DNA from: Brucella pecoris
GTDB taxonomy: Bacteria > Pseudomonadota > Alphaproteobacteria > Rhizobiales > Rhizobiaceae
Direction of reading: 5' to 3'
DNA: 64,000 nucleotides
NCBI RefSeq assembly: GCF_006376675.1
Contig: NZ_VEWK01000003.1
Coordinates: 426,530 to 490,529, forward strand
Shown: positions 21,379-29,411 of the stretch, piece by piece
Numbering within the stretch: position 1 is the stretch's first letter
How the letters are laid out: every line of letters starts with the position of its first letter
Program-made: the position numbers and the translations under genes
The notes under the pieces: model-generated
Databases searched by the model: none
Told to the model about the DNA's origin: nothing
The model's input: only the letters and a program-made list of their open reading frames with translations

Positions 21379-22107
21379 ATGATCTTAGATGCTGCCTTGA
21401 AAGCCCTGAAACGTCTGACCACACCAGAGTTGCGTTCGGTTTTCTGGAAGACGCTCGGATTGACACTGTTGCTTCTGACCGGCCTTTGGGCCGCAGTCCG
21501 TCAAATCTTCTTTGCTTTTGCCTGGCCGTGGATGGAACAAATACTGCCTGGCATGCCGGAATGGGCTGGCTGGCTCGGTATCGTTGCCGCCATTGTCGCC
21601 GGCCTCGGTCTGGCGCTCGTGCTCGCATTGATGATCGCACCCGTCACGGCGCTTGTGGCGGGCCTCTTTCTCGACGACGTGGCCGATGTAGTCGAGCGCG
21701 AAGACTATCCGAACGATCCCCTCGGCACACCATTGCCGACCGGTCGCTCCATCCTCGTTTCGCTTAAGTTTCTCGGCATCGTCATCCTCGGCAACATTGT
21801 CGCGCTGTTGATGCTCTTCATACCCGGCGTCAATCTGATCGCCTTCTTCGTCATCAATGCCTATCTGCTCGGGCGGGAGTTTTTCGAATTTGCAGCCATG
21901 CGCTATCGATCCGAGGCCGAGGCGAAGGCGCTACGGTCGCATTATGGCGTAACGGTTTTTCTGGCCGGGCTGCTGATTGCGGGCTTTATGGCGATCCCCA
22001 TCGTCAATCTTCTGACGCCGCTCTTTGCCGCAACCATGATGGTTCATCTTCACAAGGCGGTCTCGCAGCGCGAGGCCCGGCTCACGCCTGCGGCGGCAAG
22101 AGGATAA
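21379..22107 (+). CDS. EI24-domain (CysZ-like) membrane protein
   Basis: A 242-residue inner-membrane protein beginning MILDAALKALKRLTTPELRS. Hydrophobic segments lie near 25-47, 65-105, 140-175 and 195-225. The EI24/CysZ domain is a known sulfate-transport family in enterobacteria (CysZ), but alphaproteobacterial members are not proven transporters, so substrate is open. The C-terminal coding end overlaps that of the convergent nth by 26 bases. Confidence 0.85.
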   Translation: MILDAALKALKRLTTPELRSVFWKTLGLTLLLLTGLWAAVRQIFFAFAWPWMEQILPGMPEWAGWLGIVAAIVAGLGLALVLALMIAPVTALVAGLFLDDVADVVEREDYPNDPLGTPLPTGRSILVSLKFLGIVILGNIVALLMLFIPGVNLIAFFVINAYLLGREFFEFAAMRYRSEAEAKALRSHYGVTVFLAGLLIAGFMAIPIVNLLTPLFAATMMVHLHKAVSQREARLTPAAARG

Positions 22108-22831
22108 GCGGCGCAGGGACATCACAGGTTTTCGCCGGATACTTGCAGATATCCGCAATCACGCATTTCTCGCATTCCGGCTTGCGCGCCTTGCAAACAT
22201 AACGCCCATGCAGGATCAGCCAGTGGTGTGCGTGAAGCATGTATTCCGCCGGGATAACCCGGACGAGGATGGCTTCCACGGCCTCCGGCGTTTTGCCGGG
22301 CGCAAGACCGATCCGGTTTCCAATACGCAGAATATGCGTATCCACTGCCATGGTCGGCTGGCCGAAAGCCATATTCAGCACCACATTGGCCGTCTTGCGG
22401 CCAACACCCGGCAGCTTCACCAGTTCCTCCCGGTCCCCCGGCACTTCAGCGCCATAATCGCGGATCAAGGCTTCAGACAGGAGAATGACGTTCTTTGCCT
22501 TGTTGCGCCAAAGACCGATGGTGCGAATGTAGTCACCGACCTTTTCTTCGCCGAGCGCCAGCATTTTCTGCGGCGTATCGGCAATTGCAAAGAGCCCGCG
22601 CGTCGCCTTGTTAACTCCCGCATCCGTGGCCTGTGCCGACAAAACCACGGCAACAAGAAGTGTGAACGCATTCACATGCTCAAGCTCACCCTTGGGCTCC
22701 GGCCTCTGGATCGAGAAACGGCGAAATATCTCATGAATTTCATCCGCCGTATAAAGCGTACCACGCACCCGACGTTGAGGGCGGGCAGCGGGAGAAGCGT
22801 TCACAGGCGATTTGATTTTGGCCTTTTCCAT
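22082..22831 (-). CDS. nth: Endonuclease III
   Basis: A 249-residue DNA glycosylase/AP lyase for oxidised pyrimidines. The helix-hairpin-helix LPGVGRKTANVVL contains the catalytic lysine, AVDTHILRIGNRIGL supplies the catalytic aspartate, and Cys213-x6-Cys220-x2-Cys223-x5-Cys229 binds the [4Fe-4S] cluster. The first 30 residues are a basic extension. It is divergent from the DUF2244 gene and overlaps the EI24 gene end to end. Confidence 0.96.
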   Translation of the reverse strand: MEKAKIKSPVNASPAARPQRRVRGTLYTADEIHEIFRRFSIQRPEPKGELEHVNAFTLLVAVVLSAQATDAGVNKATRGLFAIADTPQKMLALGEEKVGDYIRTIGLWRNKAKNVILLSEALIRDYGAEVPGDREELVKLPGVGRKTANVVLNMAFGQPTMAVDTHILRIGNRIGLAPGKTPEAVEAILVRVIPAEYMLHAHHWLILHGRYVCKARKPECEKCVIADICKYPAKTCDVPAPLILLPPQA

Positions 22832-22875
22832 TCCGCCTCTATAATGGTTTCCCTATCGACAAAACAATCAGCAGC

Positions 22876-23427
22876 TTGACGCAGCCCCCTCGAGACGATG
22901 CGGACAATCTGCCAGATGACTTGAATGCTATGCATCATCCAGACGGCGCGGAACCTGACCGGTTCGACAAACCTATTTTCGAAGCCCTGCTCACCCCCTA
23001 TCGTTCACTGGGGCGGACTGGTTTTACCATCTTGATGAGCGCCCTGATCGGCTGCTGGATGTGCGTCGGTATTCTTTTCTGGTCCATTGGTGCCTGGCCG
23101 ATCTTCGGCTTTTTCGGTCTGGACGTGCTGCTGATTTATCTGGCCTTTCGTTGGAATTACCGTGCAGCCCGCGCTCGCGAGGAAATCTCCGTGTCGCGCT
23201 CAGTCTTGCATGTTCGCAAATACGCTGCCTCCGGCAAGATGACCGTGCATCGCTTCAATCCATTCTGGACACGGTTCAAGGTCGCGCGGAAACCGGATAT
23301 CGGAATTACCGGCATGAGCATCGAGAGCCGTGAAAAGAGTGTCGCGATCGGAAGCTTCCTTACCCCGGATGATCGTGAAAGCTTTGCGACGGCTTTCGGT
23401 ACAGCGCTCGCCGAGGCACGTCGATAG
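22876..23427 (+). CDS. DUF2244 membrane protein
   Basis: A protein of up to 183 residues. The core has two membrane helices close together (about 55-95: FTILMSALIGCWMCVGILFW and FGFFGLDVLLIYLAFRW) followed by a cytosolic beta-rich part (EISVSRSVLHVRKY and onwards), as in DUF2244. Function unknown. The start is uncertain: TTG at 22876 has no clear ribosome site, and ATG at 22930 is equally unsupported; I keep the longer form because the acidic N-terminus reads as normal protein. Confidence 0.8.
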   Translation: MTQPPRDDADNLPDDLNAMHHPDGAEPDRFDKPIFEALLTPYRSLGRTGFTILMSALIGCWMCVGILFWSIGAWPIFGFFGLDVLLIYLAFRWNYRAARAREEISVSRSVLHVRKYAASGKMTVHRFNPFWTRFKVARKPDIGITGMSIESREKSVAIGSFLTPDDRESFATAFGTALAEARR

Positions 23428-23502
23428 CAATACTCCTAATATTTCCGGGTATATCGCATCCGTACTTCGTTCTAGGCTGCAACGAGGGAATCCGGATTGG
23501 CC

Positions 23503-23531
23503 CTTGAAGTCAGGCTTTTCACAAGCCATAT
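23503..23531 (+). promoter_or_regulatory. Probable RpoH heat-shock promoter of hsp20
   Basis: CTTGAA at 23503-23508 and CCATAT at 23526-23531 are separated by 17 bases, close to the alphaproteobacterial RpoH pattern CTTGAC-N17-CYTATNT. Transcription would start near 23538 and give a leader of about 62 bases. Confidence 0.55.
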
Positions 23532-23539
23532 CAGTTAGC

Positions 23540-23602
23540 GAAGAGATACGCCGTCAGGGTTCTCTTCTTAACGGTCGCTTCTCATCAAGGACTGATGCAA
23601 TG
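23540..23602 (+). ncRNA. ROSE-like RNA thermometer in the hsp20 leader
   Basis: Two stems can form. The first pairs GAAGAGA (23540-23546) with TCTCTTC (23561-23567). The second pairs CGGTCGCTT (23572-23580) with AAGGACTG (23587-23594) across a six-base loop, leaving one G of the first strand unpaired. It hides the AAGGA ribosome site. A UYGCU motif with a G facing the Shine-Dalgarno is the hallmark of ROSE thermometers in rhizobial small heat-shock genes. Confidence 0.7.
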
Positions 23603-24022
23603 ACAAGAATGACACCGTTTTCGAGCCCTTTGCTGCTCGGATTCGACACGATGGAAAAGACGCTGGAACGGATTGCTAAATCCGGCGACGGTTATCCGCC
23701 CTATAATATCGAACGCCTGCGCGGCGAGACGGGTTCCGAACGTCTGCGCATCACTTTGGCGGTGGCCGGTTTTGCCAGCGAAGACCTCGAAGTCATGACG
23801 GAAGACAATCAGCTCGTCATCCGCGGACGCCAGACCGACGATACCGAACGCGAATTTCTGCATCGCGGCATCGCTGCCCGACAATTCCAGCGCGTTTTCG
23901 TTCTGGCAGACGGTATGAGGGTTCTTGGTTGCGATCTGAAGAATGGTCTTCTGGCCATCGATCTCGACCGCCCAGAACCCGAACGACTGGTTAAACGAAT
24001 CAACATAGCGGTGAAGGACTGA
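23600..24022 (+). CDS. Small heat-shock protein, Hsp20 family
   Basis: A 140-residue alpha-crystallin-type holdase that binds unfolding proteins without ATP. The opening MTRMTPFSSPLLLGFDTMEK is the IbpA/HspA-type N-terminus. The alpha-crystallin domain spans about 33-130, with YNIERL, RITLAVAGF, DNQLVIRG and a late GLLAIDLDRPEPE; the usual C-terminal IxI anchor is only weakly represented by RINIAVKD. The start at 23600 is chosen because AAGGA lies eight bases before it; the frame stays open upstream only by chance. It is followed by a DUF1150 gene. Confidence 0.93.
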   Translation: MTRMTPFSSPLLLGFDTMEKTLERIAKSGDGYPPYNIERLRGETGSERLRITLAVAGFASEDLEVMTEDNQLVIRGRQTDDTEREFLHRGIAARQFQRVFVLADGMRVLGCDLKNGLLAIDLDRPEPERLVKRINIAVKD

Positions 24023-24125
24023 ACTTGTTCAGTTTTTGTTCAGCACAATACAGCTATATTGAAGAAGTGAAGCTCTGATGCGGCGTGGTCGCAAATGACA
24101 TGCCGACGAAATGGAGGCTAAGACC

Positions 24126-24371
24126 ATGAACAGACATATTTTCACCGAAAATGAATTCGCCCATCTCGGCGAAGGTGAAGTTGCCTACGTACGCAAGATC
24201 CGTTCTGATGAGCTTGCCCGCAGCTTCCCTGCCCTCCCACCGATCGAGCCGGGCCTGGAACTCTGGGCGCTTTTTGGCGCCAACGGTGAGCCAATCGTCC
24301 TTTCCGATGTTCGTGCCACCGCGCTACAGGGTGCTCAAGACCATGAACTGCGCACGGTGATGCTGCATTAA
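24126..24371 (+). CDS. DUF1150 protein
   Basis: An 81-residue cytosolic protein, MNRHIFTENEFAHLGEGEVA at the start. DUF1150 members are small alphaproteobacterial proteins that commonly follow an hsp20 gene, as here, 103 bases downstream. GELALWALFGANG-like residues (ELWALFGANGEPIVLSD) form the conserved core. Role unknown; the pairing suggests a part in stress protein control. GGAGG at 24112-24116 fixes the ATG at 24126, not the earlier in-frame ATG that overlaps it. Confidence 0.85.
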   Translation: MNRHIFTENEFAHLGEGEVAYVRKIRSDELARSFPALPPIEPGLELWALFGANGEPIVLSDVRATALQGAQDHELRTVMLH

Positions 24372-24379
24372 GGTTTAAT

Positions 24380-24405
24380 GCGATACCGGCCATCGCCGGT
24401 ATCGC
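24380..24405. terminator. Strong hairpin after DUF1150
   Basis: A perfect ten-base stem GCGATACCGG / CCGGTATCGC with a six-base loop. No T-run follows, so it may stabilise the 3' end or act as a factor-assisted terminator. Confidence 0.55.
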
Positions 24406-24525
24406 GCGCATACGAAATCAGTGTGGAAGATTGTGGCGCACGCAAATATAGCGAGTTGTCTTGAGGCAGAATATGTTTCTGCTTGCACTGTTTCTCTTCC
24501 CTGCAAATCGTTTCTGCGAGCAAAC

Positions 24526-24564
24526 AAACAAAACCGCCGTTCGAGCTGAACGGCGGTTTTGTTT
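24526..24564. terminator. Rho-independent terminator, bidirectional
   Basis: A 17-base perfect stem, AAACAAAACCGCCGTTC and its complement, with loop GAGCT and T-rich tails in both directions. It ends ptsN on the minus strand and can stop read-through from the hsp20 side. Confidence 0.92.
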
Positions 24565-24582
24565 ACGAGAAACTCTTTGAAC

Positions 24583-25047
24583 TCAGGCGGCGTTGGAAGC
24601 CGGCTGAGCGGTCAGGAATGAATAAAGTGCCTGCGCGTCATGTGTGCCGCGCAATTTGGCAACAGTGTCGGCATCGCGCAGCATGCGGGCTATGCGCGAA
24701 AGTGCCTTCAGATGATCCGCACCGGCATTTTCCGGCGCGAGAAGCAGAAAAACAAGATCGACGGGTTGATCGTCCAGCGCCTCGAAATCGACCGGTGTTT
24801 CCAGACGAGCGAAGATTCCGGCTATTTTGTTGATATTCGCCAGCTTGCCGTGTGGAATGGCAACGCCATTGCCTACCCCGGTAGAACCGAGGCGCTCACG
24901 CTGGAGAATTGTTTCGAAAACTTCACGCTCAGGGAGACCGGTCAGTTCCGCAGCCTTCTCAGATAAAATCTGCAAAAGCTGTTTTTTGGAGCTGGCTTTC
25001 AGCGCCGGGATAATCGCCCCGGGCTGAATCAGATCACTAAGATCCAT
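24583..25047 (-). CDS. ptsN: Nitrogen-regulatory PTS protein IIA(Ntr)
   Basis: A 154-residue cytosolic phosphocarrier, the end of the nitrogen PTS (PtsP-NPr-PtsN), which in related bacteria influences potassium transport, nitrogen and virulence functions. The phosphorylated His66 lies in NGVAIPHGKL, followed by the EIIA type-2 core (ETPVDFEALDDQPVDLVFLLLAP). The ATG at 25047 (MDLSDLIQ) follows GGAACGGAGAGA; an earlier in-frame start would add 18 non-homologous residues. Downstream of hpf and rpoN, the usual ptsN context. Confidence 0.95.
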   Translation of the reverse strand: MDLSDLIQPGAIIPALKASSKKQLLQILSEKAAELTGLPEREVFETILQRERLGSTGVGNGVAIPHGKLANINKIAGIFARLETPVDFEALDDQPVDLVFLLLAPENAGADHLKALSRIARMLRDADTVAKLRGTHDAQALYSFLTAQPASNAA

Positions 25048-25146
25048 TCTCTCCGTTCCTTCTTCAATCAGGCCTTTGAAGCCCGGTTTTGGGAAGCGCA
25101 CGCGGCCGCCTAATCGCGATCCGCTGCGTGCGCTTCAGGTTTGCCG

Positions 25147-25740
25147 TCAGGCGCGTGGCGCGGCCTGGCGGGTGACCATCGATGGATCGACCCAGCCGAT
25201 ATTGCCGTCCGCGCGACGGTAGACGATATTAACTTCATCATTGCCGGCATTGCGGAATACCAGAACCGGGTTCTCGATCAGATCCAGTTCCACGACCGCC
25301 GACGCCACCGACATGGTGCGCAGAGCGACGGACGATTCCGCAACGATAGTTGGTGCATAATCCGCCGGAAGATCCTCCTCTTCCTCCGACAGCGGTGCCA
25401 TAACACGATATGCAACGTCGTCATAGATCGCATCGGGCTGCGTAGCCGGGCGCGACTTCAGACGGCGCTTGTAGCGGCGAAGGCGGGTTTCGATCTTGTC
25501 TGCAGCCGCTTCAAAAGCCAACTGCGGATCCTGCGCGTCGCCAGTGCTTTGCAGGGTTGCACCGCTATCGAGGTGCAAAGTGCAATCCGCACTGTAACGC
25601 GAACCGGACTTGGTGACCGTAACCTGTCCGGAAAAGCCATGATCGAAATATTTGCCGACAGCTTCATTCACCCGATCAACGATCCGGGTTGTGAAAGCTT
25701 CACCGACGTCCATATGCTTTCCAGATACACGCAGAGTCAT
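25147..25740 (-). CDS. hpf: Ribosome hibernation promoting factor, long form
   Basis: A 197-residue ribosome-binding protein. Residues 1-110 are the S30AE (RaiA/YfiA) domain that occupies the tRNA and mRNA channel of the 30S subunit (MTLRVSGKHMDVG, TLHLDSG, AFEAAADKIETRLRRYKRRL). Residues about 140-195 are the long-form C-terminal dimerisation domain (SAVVELDLIENPVLVFRNA, IVYRRADGNIGWVDP), which pairs ribosomes into 100S particles. GAGG eight bases upstream sets the ATG at 25740. Confidence 0.95.
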   Translation of the reverse strand: MTLRVSGKHMDVGEAFTTRIVDRVNEAVGKYFDHGFSGQVTVTKSGSRYSADCTLHLDSGATLQSTGDAQDPQLAFEAAADKIETRLRRYKRRLKSRPATQPDAIYDDVAYRVMAPLSEEEEDLPADYAPTIVAESSVALRTMSVASAVVELDLIENPVLVFRNAGNDEVNIVYRRADGNIGWVDPSMVTRQAAPRA

Positions 25741-26213
25741 TTGGCACACCTCATTTGCGTTACACCACAGGACCCAGTCTAATCACAAGGCGAGCGAAGC
25801 GCAAAGCGAACCAGCATCAAAGATGCTTTTCGTCCTGTGCGTTTTCCAACTAATTTGTGGTGCAAGCACACTTCCCAAGCGCACTCTCCGGCGAGGCGTT
25901 GAAACACCTTCCAGAAAGCCTCCGAAGTCGTGGCCGTTCCCATAGATAGCCCCTTAACGGGATGGTTGCCGCACATCGCTCTTTTACGTAACGCCCCAGT
26001 AGCCGGTCCGTTGCCCGGATTTTTCCGGAACCTCACATTGCCCTTCCTTCAAGCATATGAACAACCGCAATTTCTTCCCGAAATTACAGTCAAATTATCA
26101 AGCGTTACCTGCAAAAACACATTCGCTGGAAACGCCCTATCCATGCCTTTATCCCCAATGCCGGTTCCACGTTTGGGAGACATGCCCTCACTCTGCTTCG
26201 ACGCGTCTTTCTT

Positions 26214-26234
26214 GCAAAAACACCGGGTGTTTTT
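26214..26234. terminator. Orphan A/T-rich hairpin in the hpf-rpoN gap
   Basis: A ten-base stem GCAAAAACAC / GTGTTTTTGC with a three-base loop (CGG) gives terminator-like A and T stretches inside the stem. No gene ends nearby, so if it terminates transcription it may end a small RNA or the rpoN message. Confidence 0.4.
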
Positions 26235-26552
26235 GCCAACATCACGCCAACGGCACGCTGACAACCTGTCGTCGACCCCAGGAAACCAGGGCTTCCTAGC
26301 ATGTGCCGCAGCGCGAGCGGGGCTTCTATTGGGTGAATTGGCGCTTGTCAATTGGTCCTCCTGCCAGTTGATCGTCTTGCAATGCCGCTCTTTCCACAAA
26401 TCGAGATCGAATTTTTCTGAAAGAGCAGTGTTGCAGATCCAAAATTTTAGAGCATCTCTCCGTATTCGAATACGCGAATGAAGCTCCAGAGGTACAATCT
26501 GTAATTTAAAACAACCCCTTCGCAGCGCAATCGGTGGAGTTGCCCTGGCTAC

Positions 26553-26655
26553 CGCATCGGCCCGAAAATCGGAATCGATTTTCGGAAAGCACGATGCGTA
26601 GATTCAATAGATTAGAGCGTCCTTTGTGCGTCCCATAGGACGCACGGCGCTCTAA
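26553..26655. repeat. Dispersed two-hairpin palindromic element, copy 2
   Basis: Unit A (26553-26598) has outer CGCATCG / CGATGCG and inner CCGAAAATC / GATTTTCGG arms. Unit B (26612-26655) has TTAGAGCG / CGCTCTAA around a core GTGCGTCC / GGACGCAC. It ends five bases downstream of the rpoN stop and could affect the 3' end of that message. Confidence 0.75.
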
Positions 26656-26659
26656 GCAA

Positions 26660-28201
26660 TCAAGAGGCCGACAGTCTTGCCTTCTTTTCACGCCTGCGCT
26701 GAACTGATGAAGCAATATTCATCGATTCCCGATATTTTGCGACCGTTCTTCGCGCGATATCCACACCGTCCTTCTTCAAGGCATCCACAATGGCATCATC
26801 GGAAAGTACATCGTCCGGCTTTTCGGCGTCGATCATCTGGCGGATACGATGGCGCACGCTTTCCGACGAATGGGCGTCGCCGCCCTCGGAAGAGGCGATC
26901 GACGCAGTGAAGAAATAGCGCAATTCAAACACGCCCCGTGGCGTGGCCATGAACTTGTTCGCGGTCACACGGCTGATTGTCGATTCATGCATGCCGACCG
27001 CATCCGCGACTGTGCGCAGATTAAGAGGCTTTAAATGAGTCACCCCATGGCGCAGAAACCCGTCCTGCTGTCGGACGATTTCCTGTGTGACCTTGAGGAT
27101 AGTGCGCGCACGCTGGTCGAGGCTGCGTACGAGCCAGTTCGCAGTCTGCATGCAGTCCGAGAGAAACGCCTTTTCCTCAGCTTTTACCGAGGTACTCACC
27201 TCGGCATAATATTCGTTGTTGACGATGAGGCGCGGCATTGCTGCTGCATTCAGCTCAATAGCCCAGCCACCGTCGCGCGACGGTGTCACGAGCGCATCCG
27301 GCACAATGGCATCGGCCACGGATATCTCAAACAATGTACCAGGCTTGGGGTCGAGCATGCGGATTTCAGTCAGCATATCAAGAATGTCGGCTTGATCGAC
27401 ACCACACAGCTTCTTGAGCGTCGCGAAGTCTCGTCGCGCCAGAAGATCGAGATGGTCGATCAACGCTTCCATGGCCGGATCGAACCTATCCTTGAGACGT
27501 AACTGTATTGCCAGGCATTCTCGCAAGTCACGGGCAAAAAGTCCAGGTGGATCAAAGGTTTGCATTACTCCAAGAATACGCTCGATCTCAACCGTTTCCA
27601 CACCCAGGTTCTGGGCCAGTGCAACTATATCGATACGCAGATAGCCGCTCTCATCCAGCGCGTCAGCAAGCGCTGACGCAATAAACCGTTCCGCTGCTCT
27701 GGGAAAAGACAGCGAAATCTGTTCTGTCACATGTTCGTTCAGCGAGACCCGGCTGGCTGTAACCTGATCAATGTCGTAACCGCTGCCTGAAACATATCCG
27801 TCGCCGACCGACGATTTCCATTGAGCCGCAAGATCGGGACCGATCTCGTCAAAGCGCCCCGGATCATCTGGAAAGATGTTTTCCAGCGAGCTATCGAAAG
27901 TGGATGAGAGATCCTCGGCGTCATCCGAAACATCCGTTTTGAACCAGTCGCTATCCGATAGATCGTCCGACGCGGCTTCATCCCCGTCGGTGTCGGTACT
28001 GTCTCGTGCAGGATCAACGCCCGCAAAATCATCATTTGCTGCCTCAATTCGATCCAGCAGCGGATTTTTCTCGATTTCAACGTCGAGAAACTGTTCCAGC
28101 TCGACATGCGTCATCTGCAGCAGCTTGATCGACTGCATTAGCTGGGGTGTCATCACCAGCGATTGGGATTGACGGAAATCGAGCTTGGGCGACAGAGCCA
28201 T
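26660..28201 (-). CDS. rpoN: RNA polymerase sigma-54 factor
   Basis: A 513-residue sigma factor for enhancer-dependent promoters (nitrogen assimilation and others). Region I is the glutamine-rich start MALSPKLDFRQSQSLVMTPQ with LMQSIKLLQM. An acidic region II covers about 55-125 (many Asp and Ser), then the core-binding domain, the helix-turn-helix and the C-terminal RpoN box ARRTVAKYRE. The ATG at 28201 is where homology begins. A terminator (28443-28469) separates it from lptB upstream, so it has its own promoter. Confidence 0.96.
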   Translation of the reverse strand: MALSPKLDFRQSQSLVMTPQLMQSIKLLQMTHVELEQFLDVEIEKNPLLDRIEAANDDFAGVDPARDSTDTDGDEAASDDLSDSDWFKTDVSDDAEDLSSTFDSSLENIFPDDPGRFDEIGPDLAAQWKSSVGDGYVSGSGYDIDQVTASRVSLNEHVTEQISLSFPRAAERFIASALADALDESGYLRIDIVALAQNLGVETVEIERILGVMQTFDPPGLFARDLRECLAIQLRLKDRFDPAMEALIDHLDLLARRDFATLKKLCGVDQADILDMLTEIRMLDPKPGTLFEISVADAIVPDALVTPSRDGGWAIELNAAAMPRLIVNNEYYAEVSTSVKAEEKAFLSDCMQTANWLVRSLDQRARTILKVTQEIVRQQDGFLRHGVTHLKPLNLRTVADAVGMHESTISRVTANKFMATPRGVFELRYFFTASIASSEGGDAHSSESVRHRIRQMIDAEKPDDVLSDDAIVDALKKDGVDIARRTVAKYRESMNIASSVQRRREKKARLSAS

Positions 28202-28560
28202 GCGACGCGTTATTATCCCCCAGTTAATCCCTGCCAATAACTGCGGAGCACATGGTCAACACCAAGCTACCTTTTGACAGCCTCATTCAACTTCCAACGG
28301 CATTACATCAACATCAGCCCCGAGCCGACGCAGAAGAATAAGCCGTCCCGCTTACAGCCATTTCAAGCTGAAAGTTCACTTCAATGAAAACTGGTATGAA
28401 CCTTGCTTGTCAATTCAGAATGTGCGGAATTTGGCCTGAAAGGGAAAAAAGTCGCGCCTAAACGGCGCGTTCTGCAACTTTGTACAAAACATTGCAGGGC
28501 TGAACCGGCAGCAAGAAGGCATTTCCAGAAAATATCTGACAATCTGAAAATGCCTGGATA
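28202..28560. other. Intergenic region between lptB and rpoN
   Basis: These 359 bases have no gene. They hold a hairpin just after lptB (28518-28554), a minus-strand terminator (28443-28469) and the promoter region of rpoN. I do not see a clear -24/-12 sigma-54 site that would indicate autoregulation. Confidence 0.55.
28443..28469 (-). terminator. Rho-independent terminator downstream of lptB
   Basis: On the minus strand a stem CGCGCC / GGCGCG with loop GTTTA is followed by ACTTTTTTCCC. It lies about 90 bases after the lptB stop and separates the lpt genes from rpoN. Confidence 0.75.
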
Positions 28561-29400
28561 TCAAAGTGTGAATTGGTCGCCGAGATAGAGTCTGCGCACG
28601 TCGGGATTGGCAACGATTTCAGCGGGACGGCCATGCGTCAGCACCTGACCGGCGTGAATAATGTAGGCGCGATCGATAAGGCCGAGCGTTTCACGCACAT
28701 TATGGTCGGTAATCAGAACGCCGATGCCACGGCTCGTCAGATGGCGAACGAGCTGCTGGATATCCGAAACGGCAATCGGGTCGACACCAGCAAAGGGTTC
28801 ATCAAGCAGCATGAAGTTCGGACGCGAGGCAAGCGCACGCGCAATTTCGAGGCGACGGCGTTCACCACCGGAAAGAGAAATGGCTGGTGCCTTGCGCAGA
28901 TGGGCAATATGGAACTCTTCCAGCAGCGCATCCAGCTCGGAGGCACGCTTGGAACGATCCTTCTCCACCACTTCCAGCACGGCCTTGATGTTGTTCTCAA
29001 CCGAAAGGCCGCGAAAAATGGACGCTTCCTGCGGCAGATAGCCGATACCGAGACGAGAACGACGATACATCGGCATCGACGTGACGTCGAAACCGTCGAT
29101 CTCGATGGAACCGGCGTCGGCCGGAACGAGACCGGTCACCATATAGAAGCACGTCGTCTTGCCTGCGCCATTGGGGCCCAGAATGCCGACCGCCTCGCCG
29201 GCGCGCACACCGAACGATACGCCATTGACGACCTGCCGACCGCGATAGCTCTTGCAAAGACCGCGTGCTACCAGCGTGCCCTTGAGACGTGTTGATTTAC
29301 CCGGTTGATCGGGCATGCCCCCTGCAACATCGGATGGTGCGTTCATAGTTTGCGATGCGGTTTGCGGCCCGTCGGCCTTCTTGTTCCAGAACAATCCCAC
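28561..29400 (-). CDS. lptB: LPS export ABC transporter ATPase LptB
   Basis: A 279-residue ATPase that powers lipopolysaccharide extraction from the inner membrane with LptF/LptG. Walker A GPNGAGKTT, the signature LSGGERRR, Walker B FMLLDEPFAGVD and the switch His in LITDHNV are present. About 40 residues precede the ABC domain, starting MGLFWNKKADG from a GTG codon with GGAG just upstream; this N-terminal tail is unusual for LptB and is followed by an in-frame ATG at 29346 that is an alternative start. It lies 11 bases after lptA. Confidence 0.94.
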   Translation of the reverse strand: MGLFWNKKADGPQTASQTMNAPSDVAGGMPDQPGKSTRLKGTLVARGLCKSYRGRQVVNGVSFGVRAGEAVGILGPNGAGKTTCFYMVTGLVPADAGSIEIDGFDVTSMPMYRRSRLGIGYLPQEASIFRGLSVENNIKAVLEVVEKDRSKRASELDALLEEFHIAHLRKAPAISLSGGERRRLEIARALASRPNFMLLDEPFAGVDPIAVSDIQQLVRHLTSRGIGVLITDHNVRETLGLIDRAYIIHAGQVLTHGRPAEIVANPDVRRLYLGDQFTL

Positions 29401-29411
29401 GCCTGCTCCGG

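Larger units (their letters stand above)
25741..26659. other. Long region without a convincing gene between hpf and rpoN
   Basis: These 919 bases have open frames on both strands (for example 25930-26481 plus, 26049-26399 minus), but the translations are rich in Ser, Cys, Arg and Asn, show no domain and lack ribosome sites. Structure is present: a ten-base hairpin GCAAAAACAC / GTGTTTTTGC at 26214-26234, a perfect 14-base palindrome CGTATTCGAATACG at 26461-26474, and a two-unit dispersed repeat at 26553-26655. The hpf promoter must lie at the left end. Confidence 0.55.

Noticed and set aside
25930..26481. 183-codon plus-strand frame in the hpf-rpoN gap
   Set aside because: Ser- and Cys-rich composition, no ribosome site, no domain and disagreement with the codon use of the surrounding genes. 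Kept only as part of the gene-free region.
28202..28300. Sigma-54 (-24/-12) promoter for rpoN autoregulation
   Set aside because: A TTGGCAG is seen on the minus strand but no TTGC-type -12 element follows at the right distance.
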